This document shows positions 1-6,340 of a DNA stretch of 23,884 bases, piece after piece. Origin of the DNA: JBEVOS01 sp964564595 (GTDB lineage: Bacteria; Pseudomonadota; Alphaproteobacteria; Caulobacterales; Aquidulcibacteraceae). Under the pieces are notes generated by a model that saw only the letters and a program-made list of their open reading frames with translations, searched no databases and was not told the DNA's origin. Each line of letters opens with the position of its first letter. Positions within the stretch are counted from its first letter, which is position 1. Both the position numbers and the translations under genes were made by a program. The DNA is taken from assembly GCA_964564595.1 (NCBI GenBank), contig CAZMCA010000035.1, positions 1 to 23,884 on the forward strand, read 5' to 3'.

Positions 1-35
1 CGCATCGCGTGGCCTTGCAGATGGTGCGGGACAGC

Positions 36-136
36 TCCTACCCCCACCCCCCCCACCCGGTCGCTTGGCGACCGGGCATTTCAAACTGCTGGGATCGCAA
101 GCGATCCCAGCAGGGAGGGGGCAGGGGGTGGGGGGC
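36..136. repeat. Palindrome-rich intergenic element flanked by C and G tracts
   Basis: Two perfect hairpins lie back to back. The first has 9-bp arms (56-64 and 68-76, loop TTG). The second has 13-bp arms (86-98 and 101-113, 2-base centre). A C-rich tract (41-58) precedes them and a G-rich tract (112-136) follows, so the whole block could also fold as one large imperfect stem. I see no convincing gene in positions 1-275; the open frame through here is low-complexity. The form resembles a dispersed intergenic repeat, but copy number cannot be judged from one window. Confidence 0.6.
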
Positions 137-235
137 GTTCAATCGCCGCTCGCTCTCGGAGAAATCGCGAACCAGCAACGCGCGTCAGCGCGAACGCCTG
201 CGCACGCCCCCCGTCGCCCATCACCCCACCCCCTA

Positions 236-260
236 CCCCCTCCCCCTCTAGGGGAGGGGG
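236..260. repeat. Perfect C/G-tract hairpin just upstream of a start codon
   Basis: A 10-bp perfect inverted repeat (arms 236-245 and 251-260, loop CTCTA) sits 15 bases before the ATG at 276. It has the same C-tract/G-tract style as the element at 36-136. It could be a terminator for an upstream gene outside the window, although no T-run follows, or part of the same repeat family. Its G-rich right arm could also hide or supply ribosome-binding sequence for the next gene. Confidence 0.5.
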
Positions 261-275
261 CGCTAGCGTGCGACC

Positions 276-1106
276 ATGACTCCCTCAGACCTCGCCCTCG
301 CCCGCACCTGGATCGGCCGCACGGAAACGACGCACGACATCGTCTCCGCGCACGCCGTCGCCCAATTTCGCGCGACGTTCGGCGCGCACCTTGCGCCGCA
401 AACCGAAAACGCCGCCCCGCTCGGCTTCCATTGGTGTCTCGCCACAGACGTGGCGCCGACGGAAAACCTCGACGATGACGGCCACGCCAAGCGCGGCGCC
501 TTCTTGCCGCCCTGTCCGCTGCCCAAACGCATGGCCGCCGGCGGCGCGATCGAGCTCTACGCGCCGCTGCGCATCGGCGGCGCGATCACGCGCGTGTCGA
601 CGATCGAAGACGTGACGCTCCGCGAAGGGCGCGCGGGCCAGCTCCTCTTCGTCGCCATCGCGCATGATATCGCGTGCGACGGCGCGCCTGCTCTGCGCGA
701 AACGCAGAGCCTCGTCTTTCGCGGCGCCGGCGCAAGCGCGGCGAGCGGCGAACAGATCTCTGAGAAAGCCGATATTTCCGAAAGCGTCGAAGCGCGCGAA
801 GCGCTGCTGTTTCGCTATTCAGCGATGACGTTCAACGCGCATCGCATTCATTACGATCGCGACTATGCGCGTGAGGCCGAAGGCTATGCGGGGCTCGTTG
901 TGCACGGGCCGCTGCAAGCGACCCTGCTGATGAACCTCGCCGCGCGCCTCGCCGGCCCCTTCAAGCGTTTCGAATTCCAGGCGCGGGCGCCCGTATTCGA
1001 TGGGGTGTTCCAGATAGAGGGCCGTAAAACCGGCATAGGCGCGAGCGCGTGTTGGACGCGGAACGCGCAAGGCGGCCGCGCCATGAGCGCGACCGCCTCG
1101 TCGTAG
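276..1106 (+). CDS. MaoC/FAS1-like acyl-CoA dehydratase (mesaconyl-CoA hydratase-like)
   Basis: The 276-residue product matches the double hot-dog hydratase layout: an N-terminal FAS1-like dehydratase half (about 1-150) with the PPCPLPKRMAAGG stretch, and a C-terminal MaoC half beginning near LLFRYSAMTFNAHRIHYD and continuing to GLVVHGPLQATLL. The family adds or removes water across acyl-CoA double bonds; mesaconyl-C4-CoA and itaconyl-CoA hydratases are the closest named types. The length is usual for the family. The ATG at 276 has only a weak ribosome site and follows a hairpin. The gene converges on a small minus-strand gene 28 bases downstream and has no visible partner operon. The general family is secure, the substrate is not. 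Confidence 0.8.
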   Translation: MTPSDLALARTWIGRTETTHDIVSAHAVAQFRATFGAHLAPQTENAAPLGFHWCLATDVAPTENLDDDGHAKRGAFLPPCPLPKRMAAGGAIELYAPLRIGGAITRVSTIEDVTLREGRAGQLLFVAIAHDIACDGAPALRETQSLVFRGAGASAASGEQISEKADISESVEAREALLFRYSAMTFNAHRIHYDRDYAREAEGYAGLVVHGPLQATLLMNLAARLAGPFKRFEFQARAPVFDGVFQIEGRKTGIGASACWTRNAQGGRAMSATASS

Positions 1107-1134
1107 ATTTAGGGTGCTACGCAAATTGCGCGGC

Positions 1135-1302
1135 TTATGGCGCCCTGCGCATCATGCCCATGACGAGGCTGACGACGAACAGGACCAGGAACAGGAAGAA
1201 CAGAATCTGCGCGATGCCGGCCGAAGCCGAGGCGATCCCGCCGAAACCAAACACGGCCGCAACAAGCGCGACCACCAAGAAAATCAGAGCCCAACGGAGC
1301 AT
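1135..1302 (-). CDS. DUF1328 small membrane protein (YtjA-like), copy 1
   Basis: The 55-residue product starts MLRWALIFLVVALVAAVFGF and ends MGMMRRAP. It consists almost entirely of two hydrophobic helices (about 5-22 and 30-50) joined by a Gly/Ala/Ser-rich turn, with a basic C-terminus, which is the DUF1328/YtjA pattern. The family is widespread in Proteobacteria, sits in the inner membrane and has no defined biochemical role. The start is the ATG at 1302, preceded by a GAGAG-type ribosome site. A perfect EcfG-type promoter lies about 50 bases upstream (1355-1379), and a 7-bp hairpin (1325-1343) lies near the predicted 5' end of the mRNA. A second copy occurs at 2929-3102. Confidence 0.9.
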   Translation of the reverse strand: MLRWALIFLVVALVAAVFGFGGIASASAGIAQILFFLFLVLFVVSLVMGMMRRAP

Positions 1303-1354
1303 CTCTCTCACTCCCGATCGATGTGCCGCGGGACGTCCGCGGCGTCGGGGAAGG

Positions 1355-1379
1355 AACGCCGATTTCCAGAGGAGGTTCC
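1355..1379 (-). promoter_or_regulatory. EcfG promoter for DUF1328 copy 1
   Basis: Reading the minus strand, GGAAC (1379-1375), a 16-base spacer and CGTT (1358-1355) give an exact match to the EcfG/ECF15 consensus GGAAC-N16/17-CGTT. The site is upstream of the DUF1328 gene at 1302. The same bases read on the plus strand give GGAAC-N16-GGTT (1353-1377), so the site could fire in both directions. Confidence 0.85.
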
Positions 1380-1620
1380 CGTTTCGAGACGTGCGGAGAG
1401 GCGCAGATTTTTTTCAGCGCCGCCGGAACCGCGCTGGGGGTTCGCGCGTCTTACCACCGTGGCTGAAACATGCCGCGGTCATCCGGCGCCTCGCAGCGCT
1501 CGATGGCGGAAGGCCGGGGCGGGCACCCCGCTATCGCCCCCCCCAACCCGTCCCGGCCCGCTTTCGCTTCCCGCAAAGCAAGTTTGGAAACGGCGCTCCC
1601 TCCCCCGGAGCGCCGTTTCT
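1380..1620 (+). ncRNA. Candidate stress-induced small RNA
   Basis: The 369 bases between the DUF1328 gene and sodB hold no convincing protein gene. On the plus strand a GGAAC-N16-GGTT element (1353-1377) would start transcription near 1384, and a strong hairpin with TTTCTGTTT (1588-1624) would end it, giving an RNA of about 240 bases. The terminator loop is C-rich (CTCCCCC) and could pair with ribosome-binding sites, a common trait of alphaproteobacterial sRNAs. The layout is seen; transcription is inference. The simplest alternative is that the hairpin only ends sodB. Confidence 0.25.
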
Positions 1621-1624
1621 GTTT
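1588..1624. terminator. Rho-independent terminator, 12-bp stem
   Basis: The arms AAACGGCGCTCC (1588-1599) and GGAGCGCCGTTT (1607-1618) pair perfectly around a 7-base C-rich loop. On the plus strand TTTCTGTTT follows. On the minus strand it lies 54 bases after the sodB stop, so it probably terminates sodB and may work in both directions. Confidence 0.75.
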
Positions 1625-1671
1625 GCGCCCGCGGCGAAGGCGGAAGCCAGGCGGCTCCCGCCCACCAGCGC

Positions 1672-2325
1672 TCAGGCCGCGTCCTTGTGATCGGCGGGGA
1701 ACTTCCACGGCGCGCTCCGCCCCGTCGCCGCATCGAACTGCGCATCGACGAACCGCCAGTCGATCAAGTTGGCGAAGAAGCTTTCGAGAAACTTCGGCCG
1801 CTCGTTCTTGTGATCGAGATAATACGCGTGCTCCCACACATCGATCGTCAGCAGCGGCGTCGCGCCATTGCCGATCGGCGTATCGGCGTCGTGCCGGCTC
1901 TCAAGCTTCAGCACGCCGTTCGCATCGGCCGTGAGCCACACCCAGCCCGAACCGAAATGCGCCACGCCCTCTTCGATCGCGGCCTTCTTGAACCTGTCGG
2001 CCGAACCGAATGCTTGCGTCAGCGCCTCACTCAGCGGCGCGCCCGGCTGGCGCGCGCCATCGGGCGCCATGCACTGCCAGAAGAAGGCATGGTTCCACGC
2101 TTGCGCTGCGTTGTTGAACAGCGCCTTGTCGCCGCGCTTGCGCGCATCGGCGATCGTGTCTTCCAGCGACAGCGGCGCAAGACCCGCCGCCTTCACCAGC
2201 TTGTTGGTCTTTTCGATATACGCCGCGTGGTGCTTGCCGTGATGGGTGCGCAGGGTGTCTTCGGACATGTGCGGCGCAAGCGCGGCGTAGGGATAGGGCA
2301 GCGGCGGCAGAACGAATGCGGACAT
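1672..2325 (-). CDS. sodB: Iron-type superoxide dismutase
   Basis: The 217-residue protein converts superoxide to oxygen and hydrogen peroxide. The N-terminal helical hairpin (about 1-95) carries ligand His28 in THHGKHH and His79 in AAQAWNH. The C-terminal domain carries Asp162 and His166 in IDVWEHAYY. Gln75 in NNAAQ sits where iron enzymes place their active-site glutamine, favouring Fe over Mn; metal use still needs assay. There is no signal peptide, so it is cytoplasmic. The ATG at 2325 follows a strong AAAGGAG site. An EcfG-type promoter lies at 2352-2377, which places it in the general stress regulon, and a hairpin terminator lies at 1588-1618. Confidence 0.95.
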   Translation of the reverse strand: MSAFVLPPLPYPYAALAPHMSEDTLRTHHGKHHAAYIEKTNKLVKAAGLAPLSLEDTIADARKRGDKALFNNAAQAWNHAFFWQCMAPDGARQPGAPLSEALTQAFGSADRFKKAAIEEGVAHFGSGWVWLTADANGVLKLESRHDADTPIGNGATPLLTIDVWEHAYYLDHKNERPKFLESFFANLIDWRFVDAQFDAATGRSAPWKFPADHKDAA

Positions 2326-2351
2326 GGGCGCTCCTTTAGGCTTGGCCAGCC

Positions 2352-2377
2352 AACGGATGCGCCCGCGCCTCAGTTCC
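2352..2377 (-). promoter_or_regulatory. EcfG promoter for sodB
   Basis: On the minus strand GGAAC (2377-2373), 17 bases and CGTT (2355-2352) match the EcfG consensus. The -10 element is 26 bases from the sodB ATG, which leaves a short leader of roughly 20 bases carrying the ribosome site. Confidence 0.8.
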
Positions 2378-2385
2378 GCGTAACC

Positions 2386-2853
2386 TTAAAGGTGAGCGTA
2401 GAGCATGTGCGCTTTATGAGGGTCGATCGGCCAGAGCTCGCCCAGAACGCCTTCCATGATCCAGTCGCCCGCCTCCGCGCGCTCGAGCCCTTCGAGCGTG
2501 CGCACCGTCACGGCGCGGCTGAGCGTGAAGTAGCGCAGGACGATATCCGTGCGCTTTGCAAAGCGGCCATCGCCCATAGGCCGATAGGTCGCCTCGAACA
2601 CATCGGCGCGCACGACGAACTCGTCGCCATCCGAATGGCTCACAATATAGTGGCGGCCCGCAGCATAGCGCTGGTCGCCACGTTCGGTCGCCAGCACGCC
2701 GTCGCGCGTGGCCTTGCGCGCGCGCACGCCGCCATTCGGGCGCGGGCGCACTTCGCGCCACCACACGCCGGCGGGTGGGCGGTCTATGACGTCGAGCGGC
2801 GGCGGCGCAGACGGCGCCGGGCGGCGCCCGAACACAAGATCGACGAGTTTCAT
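2386..2853 (-). CDS. Protein with two PGDYG-like modules
   Basis: This 155-residue soluble protein has no signal peptide. It appears to hold two copies of one module: GRHYIVSHSDGDEFVVRADVFEATY (split at its conserved core GDEFVVRADVFEATY, about 66-90) and GDWIMEGVLGELWPID (about 129-144). Both share a 'G-(D/R)-x-(I/V)-x(5)-G-E-x-(W/F)-(P/V)' core resembling the PGDYG domain, whose function is unknown. The N-terminus is Pro-rich. The ATG at 2853 has a GAAGGAG ribosome site. The gene has its own EcfG-like promoter (2876-2900) and ends 33 bases before the sodB promoter, suggesting a stress-response accessory role. The domain call is from recognition and is moderately firm; no biochemical function can be assigned. 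Confidence 0.75.
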   Translation of the reverse strand: MKLVDLVFGRRPAPSAPPPLDVIDRPPAGVWWREVRPRPNGGVRARKATRDGVLATERGDQRYAAGRHYIVSHSDGDEFVVRADVFEATYRPMGDGRFAKRTDIVLRYFTLSRAVTVRTLEGLERAEAGDWIMEGVLGELWPIDPHKAHMLYAHL

Positions 2854-2875
2854 GAAGCGGCTCCTTCGCCGCCTA

Positions 2876-2900
2876 AACAGGTTGAGAGGCTCACGGTTCC
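2876..2900 (-). promoter_or_regulatory. EcfG-like promoter for the PGDYG-like gene
   Basis: On the minus strand GGAAC (2900-2896), 16 bases and TGTT (2879-2876) match the consensus except for the first -10 base. The site is 23 bases from the start codon at 2853. Confidence 0.65.
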
Positions 2901-2928
2901 CTCGCCTCCCCGGCGTAGTGCAGTGAGG

Positions 2929-3102
2929 TCACAGCACCGAGCGTCCTTGCAACGCGCGGCTAATGAACGTGATGACGAGCAGAACGAGGAAGATAAGGAA
3001 CAGGATCTTCGCGATCGCGGACGCCAGACCCGCGAGTGCGAAGAACCCGAGATAGCCCGCCACGATGGCGAGCAAAGCAAAGATGAGCGCCCAAGCCAGC
3101 AT
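2929..3102 (-). CDS. DUF1328 small membrane protein (YtjA-like), copy 2
   Basis: This 57-residue product begins MLAWALIFALLAIVAGYLGF and ends RALQGRSVL. It has the two-helix layout of copy 1 (1135-1302), with shared WALIF, AxAKIL/AGIAQIL and FLVL blocks, but clearly diverged sequence, so it is an old paralogue and not a recent duplication. It is presumably an inner-membrane protein. The start is the ATG at 3102, with a GGAGAA site about 10 bases upstream. An EcfG-like motif lies at 3138-3163. It is transcribed away from the DUF883 gene, sharing a 195-base divergent regulatory region. Confidence 0.88.
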   Translation of the reverse strand: MLAWALIFALLAIVAGYLGFFALAGLASAIAKILFLIFLVLLVITFISRALQGRSVL

Positions 3103-3137
3103 GGCTCATTCTCCCAGCAGCGATGTGATGCGACTGC

Positions 3138-3163
3138 TACGCCCTGCCCCCGCGTGCAGTTCC
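3138..3163 (-). promoter_or_regulatory. EcfG-like promoter for DUF1328 copy 2
   Basis: On the minus strand GGAAC (3163-3159), 17 bases and CGTA (3141-3138) match the consensus except for the last -10 base. This is one of the weaker motifs of the set; position and context support it. Confidence 0.5.
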
Positions 3164-3222
3164 CCACCGCCCCAGGCGCCCGCTGTGTTTCGCCAAATGC
3201 GCGCGTTTACCGTCTCTCAATA

Positions 3223-3247
3223 GGAACAGGTTGGCGCCGTCCGCGTT
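3223..3247 (+). promoter_or_regulatory. EcfG promoter for the DUF883 gene
   Basis: GGAAC (3223-3227), a 16-base spacer and CGTT (3244-3247) match the EcfG consensus exactly. The start codon is at 3298, leaving a leader of about 43 bases. Confidence 0.85.
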
Positions 3248-3297
3248 CAACAGCCGACCAGCGCGGCGCCGCCGCGATCCATTGTGGAGAGCCTGCC

Positions 3298-3609
3298 ATG
3301 ACCTATACGAGCGAACCGATCCGCCGCGCCAATGGCGCCAGCAAAACCGCGACGGCTGAAGTGAAGGAAAACCTCACAACGCTCCGCGACGACGCCAAGC
3401 AACTCGCCGGCTCCATCAAGAGCGCAGCAAAAGAACAGATCGACCATCAGCGCGAGAAGATCGCGGGCGCCGGCGCCGAAGTCGCCGACCGCGCGCAGAC
3501 GATGTTCTCGCATCTTGAAGACCAAGTGCGCACGCGCCCGGCGGCCGCACTCGGCATCACGCTTGGCGCCGGCTTCTTGCTCGGCCTCATGCTGGCGGCC
3601 CGCCGCTAG
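3298..3609 (+). CDS. DUF883 (ElaB/YqjD-like) tail-anchored membrane protein
   Basis: The 103-residue product has a long charged amphipathic helix (about 18-78, rich in Lys, Glu and Ala) followed by a Pro-started C-terminal membrane helix (about 81-100) with small-residue GxxxG-like spacing and an Arg-Arg end. This is the ElaB/YqjD/DUF883 design; E. coli members sit in the inner membrane and bind ribosomes in stationary phase. The start is the ATG at 3298 after a TGGAGAG site; much longer upstream extensions of this frame are not credible. An exact EcfG promoter precedes it and strong hairpins follow. Ribosome binding here is family knowledge, not shown. Confidence 0.88.
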   Translation: MTYTSEPIRRANGASKTATAEVKENLTTLRDDAKQLAGSIKSAAKEQIDHQREKIAGAGAEVADRAQTMFSHLEDQVRTRPAAALGITLGAGFLLGLMLAARR

Positions 3610-3620
3610 CGACCGGTTGG

Positions 3621-3665
3621 TCGAACGCGCCGCCCTTCATCGCGTCAATTGGGCGGCGCGTTCGA
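3621..3665. terminator. 15-bp perfect hairpin after the DUF883 gene
   Basis: The arms at 3621-3635 and 3651-3665 pair perfectly around a 15-base loop. No T-run follows, so it may act in RNA stability or as the first of three hairpins (with 3671-3711 and 3723-3758) between convergent genes. Confidence 0.45.
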
Positions 3666-3670
3666 TCTGG

Positions 3671-3711
3671 CTGAGTGTCGCGGCGGTGCGGCTCGCCGCC
3701 GCGATGCTCAG
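3671..3711. repeat. Second hairpin between convergent genes
   Basis: A roughly 16-bp stem (3671-3686 with 3696-3711, two G-T pairs) lies between the DUF883 hairpin and the T-tailed terminator. No T-run follows on either strand, so its role is unclear. Confidence 0.4.
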
Positions 3712-3722
3712 CCCCAACATTG

Positions 3723-3758
3723 AACCGCCGCGCTCTCGGGCGTGGCGGTTTTTGTTTT
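3723..3758 (+). terminator. Rho-independent terminator downstream of the DUF883 gene
   Basis: The arms AACCGCCGCGC (3723-3733) and GCGTGGCGGTT (3740-3750) form an 11-bp stem with one G-T pair and are followed by TTTGTTTT. It reads in the plus direction and stands 16 bases from the 3' end of the convergent kinase gene. Confidence 0.8.
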
Positions 3759-3774
3759 GAGCTGACTCGGAACT

Positions 3775-5478
3775 TTAAGCCGCCGCAGCAACCAATGGTG
3801 GCGTCTCGGCCCAAACGCGGTAGCGCCCGTTGGACGCCTGACGCGCCACCTGCGCGCCGAGCTGGCGCGCGAACGCCTCCACCAGCCGGACCTTCGCCTC
3901 GGGCTCAACGGCGAGGCGCGGATCGAGCGGCGCGTTGATCGAAAACCGGATCGGCCCGCCATCGTCCTGCGTCATCCGCAGCACGAACTTCTCCCGCCCG
4001 CTCGGCGGTGCATGATCGAGCGCGTTCGAAATGCTCTCGGCGATCAAGAACCCCATCGGCACCGCGTGATCCACATCGCAACGCACGGCGTCGATATGCA
4101 TCTCGAGTTCGATCTCGGCGATCGCGTCGCCACGCGATTGGGTGAGGTGCCGCGCAATGTCGCGCGCGATCTCATCGAGCCGGACCTCACGCACCTCACC
4201 TGACGAATAGATGCGCTGGTGTACGATCGACAGCAGCTGCACCCGGTCATGCGCGCGCGCGAGACCCCAGGCTTCGGACGTATCGTGCGCCGCGCGCGCC
4301 TGAATGTTGAGGAGGCTCGCCACAACCTGCAGGTTGTTCTTCACCCGGTGGTGAACCTCGCGCAACAGCGCGCGCTCCTCGCGCAGCGCCTCGGCAAGCC
4401 TCTGTTCCCGCACACGCAGCGTCCTCGCCATCGCCGTGAGCGTGCGCGCCAGAGACCGGATCTCGTCAGGCGCGTTCTCAACGTCCTCGTTCAGCTTGGC
4501 CTCGGCCCCCCGCACATAGCTGCGCGCCAATTCGTCCACCTGCGAAAGCGGGCGCGACACGAACGCCTCGATCGCCAGCCACCCAACGGTGATTGCGATG
4601 ATCCACATCAGCAGCGGCGAGGCGACCGCAAAGCCGAACGCCAGCATGTCGGAAAAGCTGCGCGTCGGCGGGCGCCATGCCGAAACCTGGTAAAGGTCCG
4701 GCGCATGGAGCGGCGTGATCAGCACGTCCTCCGCCGCGCCGCGAAACAGCAATTGGTCTGCATGCAGCGCACGGCGCACCAGTTCAGGCGATGGCAGCGC
4801 AGCTTCTCCTGCGCGCAGAGGCGGCGCAACGCGCTCGCCGGAGCTATCGACCAGCGCCGCTGTCGTCGACGGCGGCATGTCCGCACGCTCCACGATCCTC
4901 AAAAACCGGTCGTAGGGCGACGACAGGCCGATGAAGCCGACAATGTTTCCCGCCTCATCGCGCAACGGCGTATTCGCGGCAATCACCGGCACGCCCGCGA
5001 GCCGGCCCCGCGCCACATAGCTGAACGCGATATCGCCGCGTTCCTTCGCCGTGAGGAACGCGCGCGACTGCACGCGCACTTGCGTGGGGGGCTGAGGCAC
5101 GCTGCAGCGTACGACGCCGTCGGTCGACATCACAGCGATGGTGCCGATCCCGGAATATTGCTCGGTGATGGACGCAAGCGCGTTTCGGCAGCCTGCCGGC
5201 GTCAGCGCCCGCAAATTGCGCGCCGTCGAGAGCACGCGCAGCACGTCGGTCATTTCCTGCGCCGCACGCGCAACGCGCTCGCCGGCGCTCCGTGCATCCG
5301 CCGCACTGCGCTCGGCGACGGCCGCGCTGCGGCTCGCCGCCGTGTTCACGCCGGTTTGGATCGCGATCGCGCCGGCCGGCAGCAGGGCGAGCGCCAGGAA
5401 GAGCGCAAGCCGGCCCCGGATGGAGCTGATCGAGAGCGCTTTAGGCCAGTACTTCGCGATCTGCTCTGCGATCACCAT
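3775..5478 (-). CDS. HRxxN-type sensor histidine kinase of the general stress response
   Basis: The 567-residue protein has TM1 (about 24-42), a periplasmic sensor region (about 43-278), TM2 (about 279-306), a HAMP-like linker, a HisKA_2 dimerisation domain with phospho-acceptor motif HHRVKNN (His377), and a C-terminal ATPase-like domain with an N-box (ESISNALDH, 481-489). Kinases of this class control PhyR. After the N-box I find no DxGxG or GLG glycine boxes; INAPL and EPEAKVRLV stand there instead, so ATP binding may be lost. PhyP of Sphingomonas, a PhyR phosphatase, is a precedent. The ATG at 5478 overlaps the end of ecfG by 7 bases, in the nepR-ecfG operon. Stimulus unknown. Confidence 0.88.
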   Translation of the reverse strand: MVIAEQIAKYWPKALSISSIRGRLALFLALALLPAGAIAIQTGVNTAASRSAAVAERSAADARSAGERVARAAQEMTDVLRVLSTARNLRALTPAGCRNALASITEQYSGIGTIAVMSTDGVVRCSVPQPPTQVRVQSRAFLTAKERGDIAFSYVARGRLAGVPVIAANTPLRDEAGNIVGFIGLSSPYDRFLRIVERADMPPSTTAALVDSSGERVAPPLRAGEAALPSPELVRRALHADQLLFRGAAEDVLITPLHAPDLYQVSAWRPPTRSFSDMLAFGFAVASPLLMWIIAITVGWLAIEAFVSRPLSQVDELARSYVRGAEAKLNEDVENAPDEIRSLARTLTAMARTLRVREQRLAEALREERALLREVHHRVKNNLQVVASLLNIQARAAHDTSEAWGLARAHDRVQLLSIVHQRIYSSGEVREVRLDEIARDIARHLTQSRGDAIAEIELEMHIDAVRCDVDHAVPMGFLIAESISNALDHAPPSGREKFVLRMTQDDGGPIRFSINAPLDPRLAVEPEAKVRLVEAFARQLGAQVARQASNGRYRVWAETPPLVAAAA

Positions 5479-6029
5479 GTGCCAGTGCGGCTCGCCGCTG
5501 GCTCAGCCTCGGCGGATTCACGCCCGGCCAGCTCTTCAGCGTTGAGGCCCAGCATGTCGGCGAGCTTTTTGCGCGCGCGATTGGCCCGGCTCTTGATCGT
5601 GCCGACGGCGCATTGGCAGATGCCGGCCGCCTCTTCATACGAGCAGCCCGAGGCGCCGATGAGGATCAGCACTTCGCGCTGGTCCGGCGGCAGCTGCGCG
5701 AGCGCGCGCTTGAAGTCTTCAAGATCGACGCGGTCGTCCTGCGAGGGTCGCGTCGCGAGCCGCAACGCATGCTGGCCGTCAACGTCCTCAACTTCGCGGC
5801 GCTGCTTACGCAGCAGCGAGTAATATTGGTTGCGAAGAATAGTGAAGAGCCACGCGCGCATGTTCGTGCCAGGCTCGAACTGCTCGGCGTGCGAGAGCGC
5901 TTTGACCACCGTGTCTTGCACGAGATCGTCAGCGCGCGCCGCGTTGCCGGCGAGCGAGTGGGCGAACGCCCGCAGGCTCGGCAGAAGGCTGATCAGCTCT
6001 TCTTTGAAGGTTGTCGCCGCACCGCTCAT
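5472..6029 (-). CDS. ecfG: General stress response sigma factor EcfG
   Basis: The 185-residue ECF15-type sigma factor has a sigma-2 domain (about 10-80, containing AARADDLVQDTVVKAL and NMRAWLFTILRNQYYSLLRK) and a sigma-4 domain (about 107-160, LPPDQREVLILIGASGCSYEEAA and the GTIKSRANRARKKL recognition helix), joined by an acidic linker. It directs RNA polymerase to GGAAC-N16/17-CGTT promoters and is held inactive by NepR. Its ATG overlaps the nepR stop in an ATGA junction, giving the coupled sigma/anti-sigma ratio expected for this pair. Sites fitting its own consensus lie upstream of nepR, phyR, sodB and several small genes here. Confidence 0.96.
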   Translation of the reverse strand: MSGAATTFKEELISLLPSLRAFAHSLAGNAARADDLVQDTVVKALSHAEQFEPGTNMRAWLFTILRNQYYSLLRKQRREVEDVDGQHALRLATRPSQDDRVDLEDFKRALAQLPPDQREVLILIGASGCSYEEAAGICQCAVGTIKSRANRARKKLADMLGLNAEELAGRESAEAEPAASRTGTW

Positions 6030-6220
6030 GAGCGCTCCTTGGACGCACCCGGGTCCGGGATGCGGTTGAGGATTTCGAGCAGGCTGTCGGGGACGTCTTC
6101 GCTTTCGACGTCATTATACACCTGCCCCAGCAGGCGCCCGATCTGCTCGTGGCTCTCATTCTTGCGCTTGCGACCGCCGTCACCCGGGCGATCTCCGCCG
6201 CCCGGCCCCTTATCCGTCAT
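6026..6220 (-). CDS. nepR: Anti-sigma factor NepR
   Basis: NepR binds and silences EcfG until phosphorylated PhyR captures it. The 64-residue form has a disordered Gly/Lys-rich N-terminus and then the diagnostic core IGRLLGQVYNDVESEDVP with DSLLEILNRI, the two NepR helices that wrap the sigma factor. I chose the ATG at 6220 because GGAG lies six bases before it and the size is typical; an in-frame ATG at 6256 would add 12 residues and has only a GGGGA site. The stop overlaps the ecfG start. An EcfG-type promoter lies upstream at 6306-6331. Confidence 0.92.
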   Translation of the reverse strand: MTDKGPGGGDRPGDGGRKRKNESHEQIGRLLGQVYNDVESEDVPDSLLEILNRIPDPGASKERS

Positions 6221-6305
6221 TGGTGACTCCAAGCTCTTTTCGCGGTCGCTCAGCATTGCTTATTCCCCAGGAGGTCCGGCCGGCGATCGTTACTCATGGG
6301 CGGCA

Positions 6306-6331
6306 AACGCCGGGTCTGGGAATTTTGTTCC
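6306..6331 (-). promoter_or_regulatory. EcfG promoter of the nepR-ecfG-kinase operon
   Basis: On the minus strand GGAAC (6331-6327), 17 bases and CGTT (6309-6306) match the consensus, predicting autoregulation of the operon. It is back to back with the phyR promoter; the two -35 elements are nine bases apart. Confidence 0.82.
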
Positions 6332-6340
6332 CGCACCCCA

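Noticed and set aside
9..251. 80-codon frame at the window start
   Set aside because: It is low-complexity sequence through palindromes and C/G tracts. The first few codons could be the tail of an upstream gene, but nothing supports it.
1435..1460. GGAAC-N17-CGTC as an additional EcfG promoter
   Set aside because: It has an imperfect -10, no downstream gene, and a cleaner site lies 80 bases away.
1114..3609. 831-codon open plus-strand frame across the stress genes
   Set aside because: It runs antisense to DUF1328 copies, sodB and the PGDYG-like gene and is rich in Arg/Ala/Pro filler. Only its end, from 3298, is a real gene.
4219..5823. 534-codon open frame opposite the kinase and ecfG
   Set aside because: It is Arg/His-rich antisense shadow of well-supported genes, a normal effect of high GC third positions.
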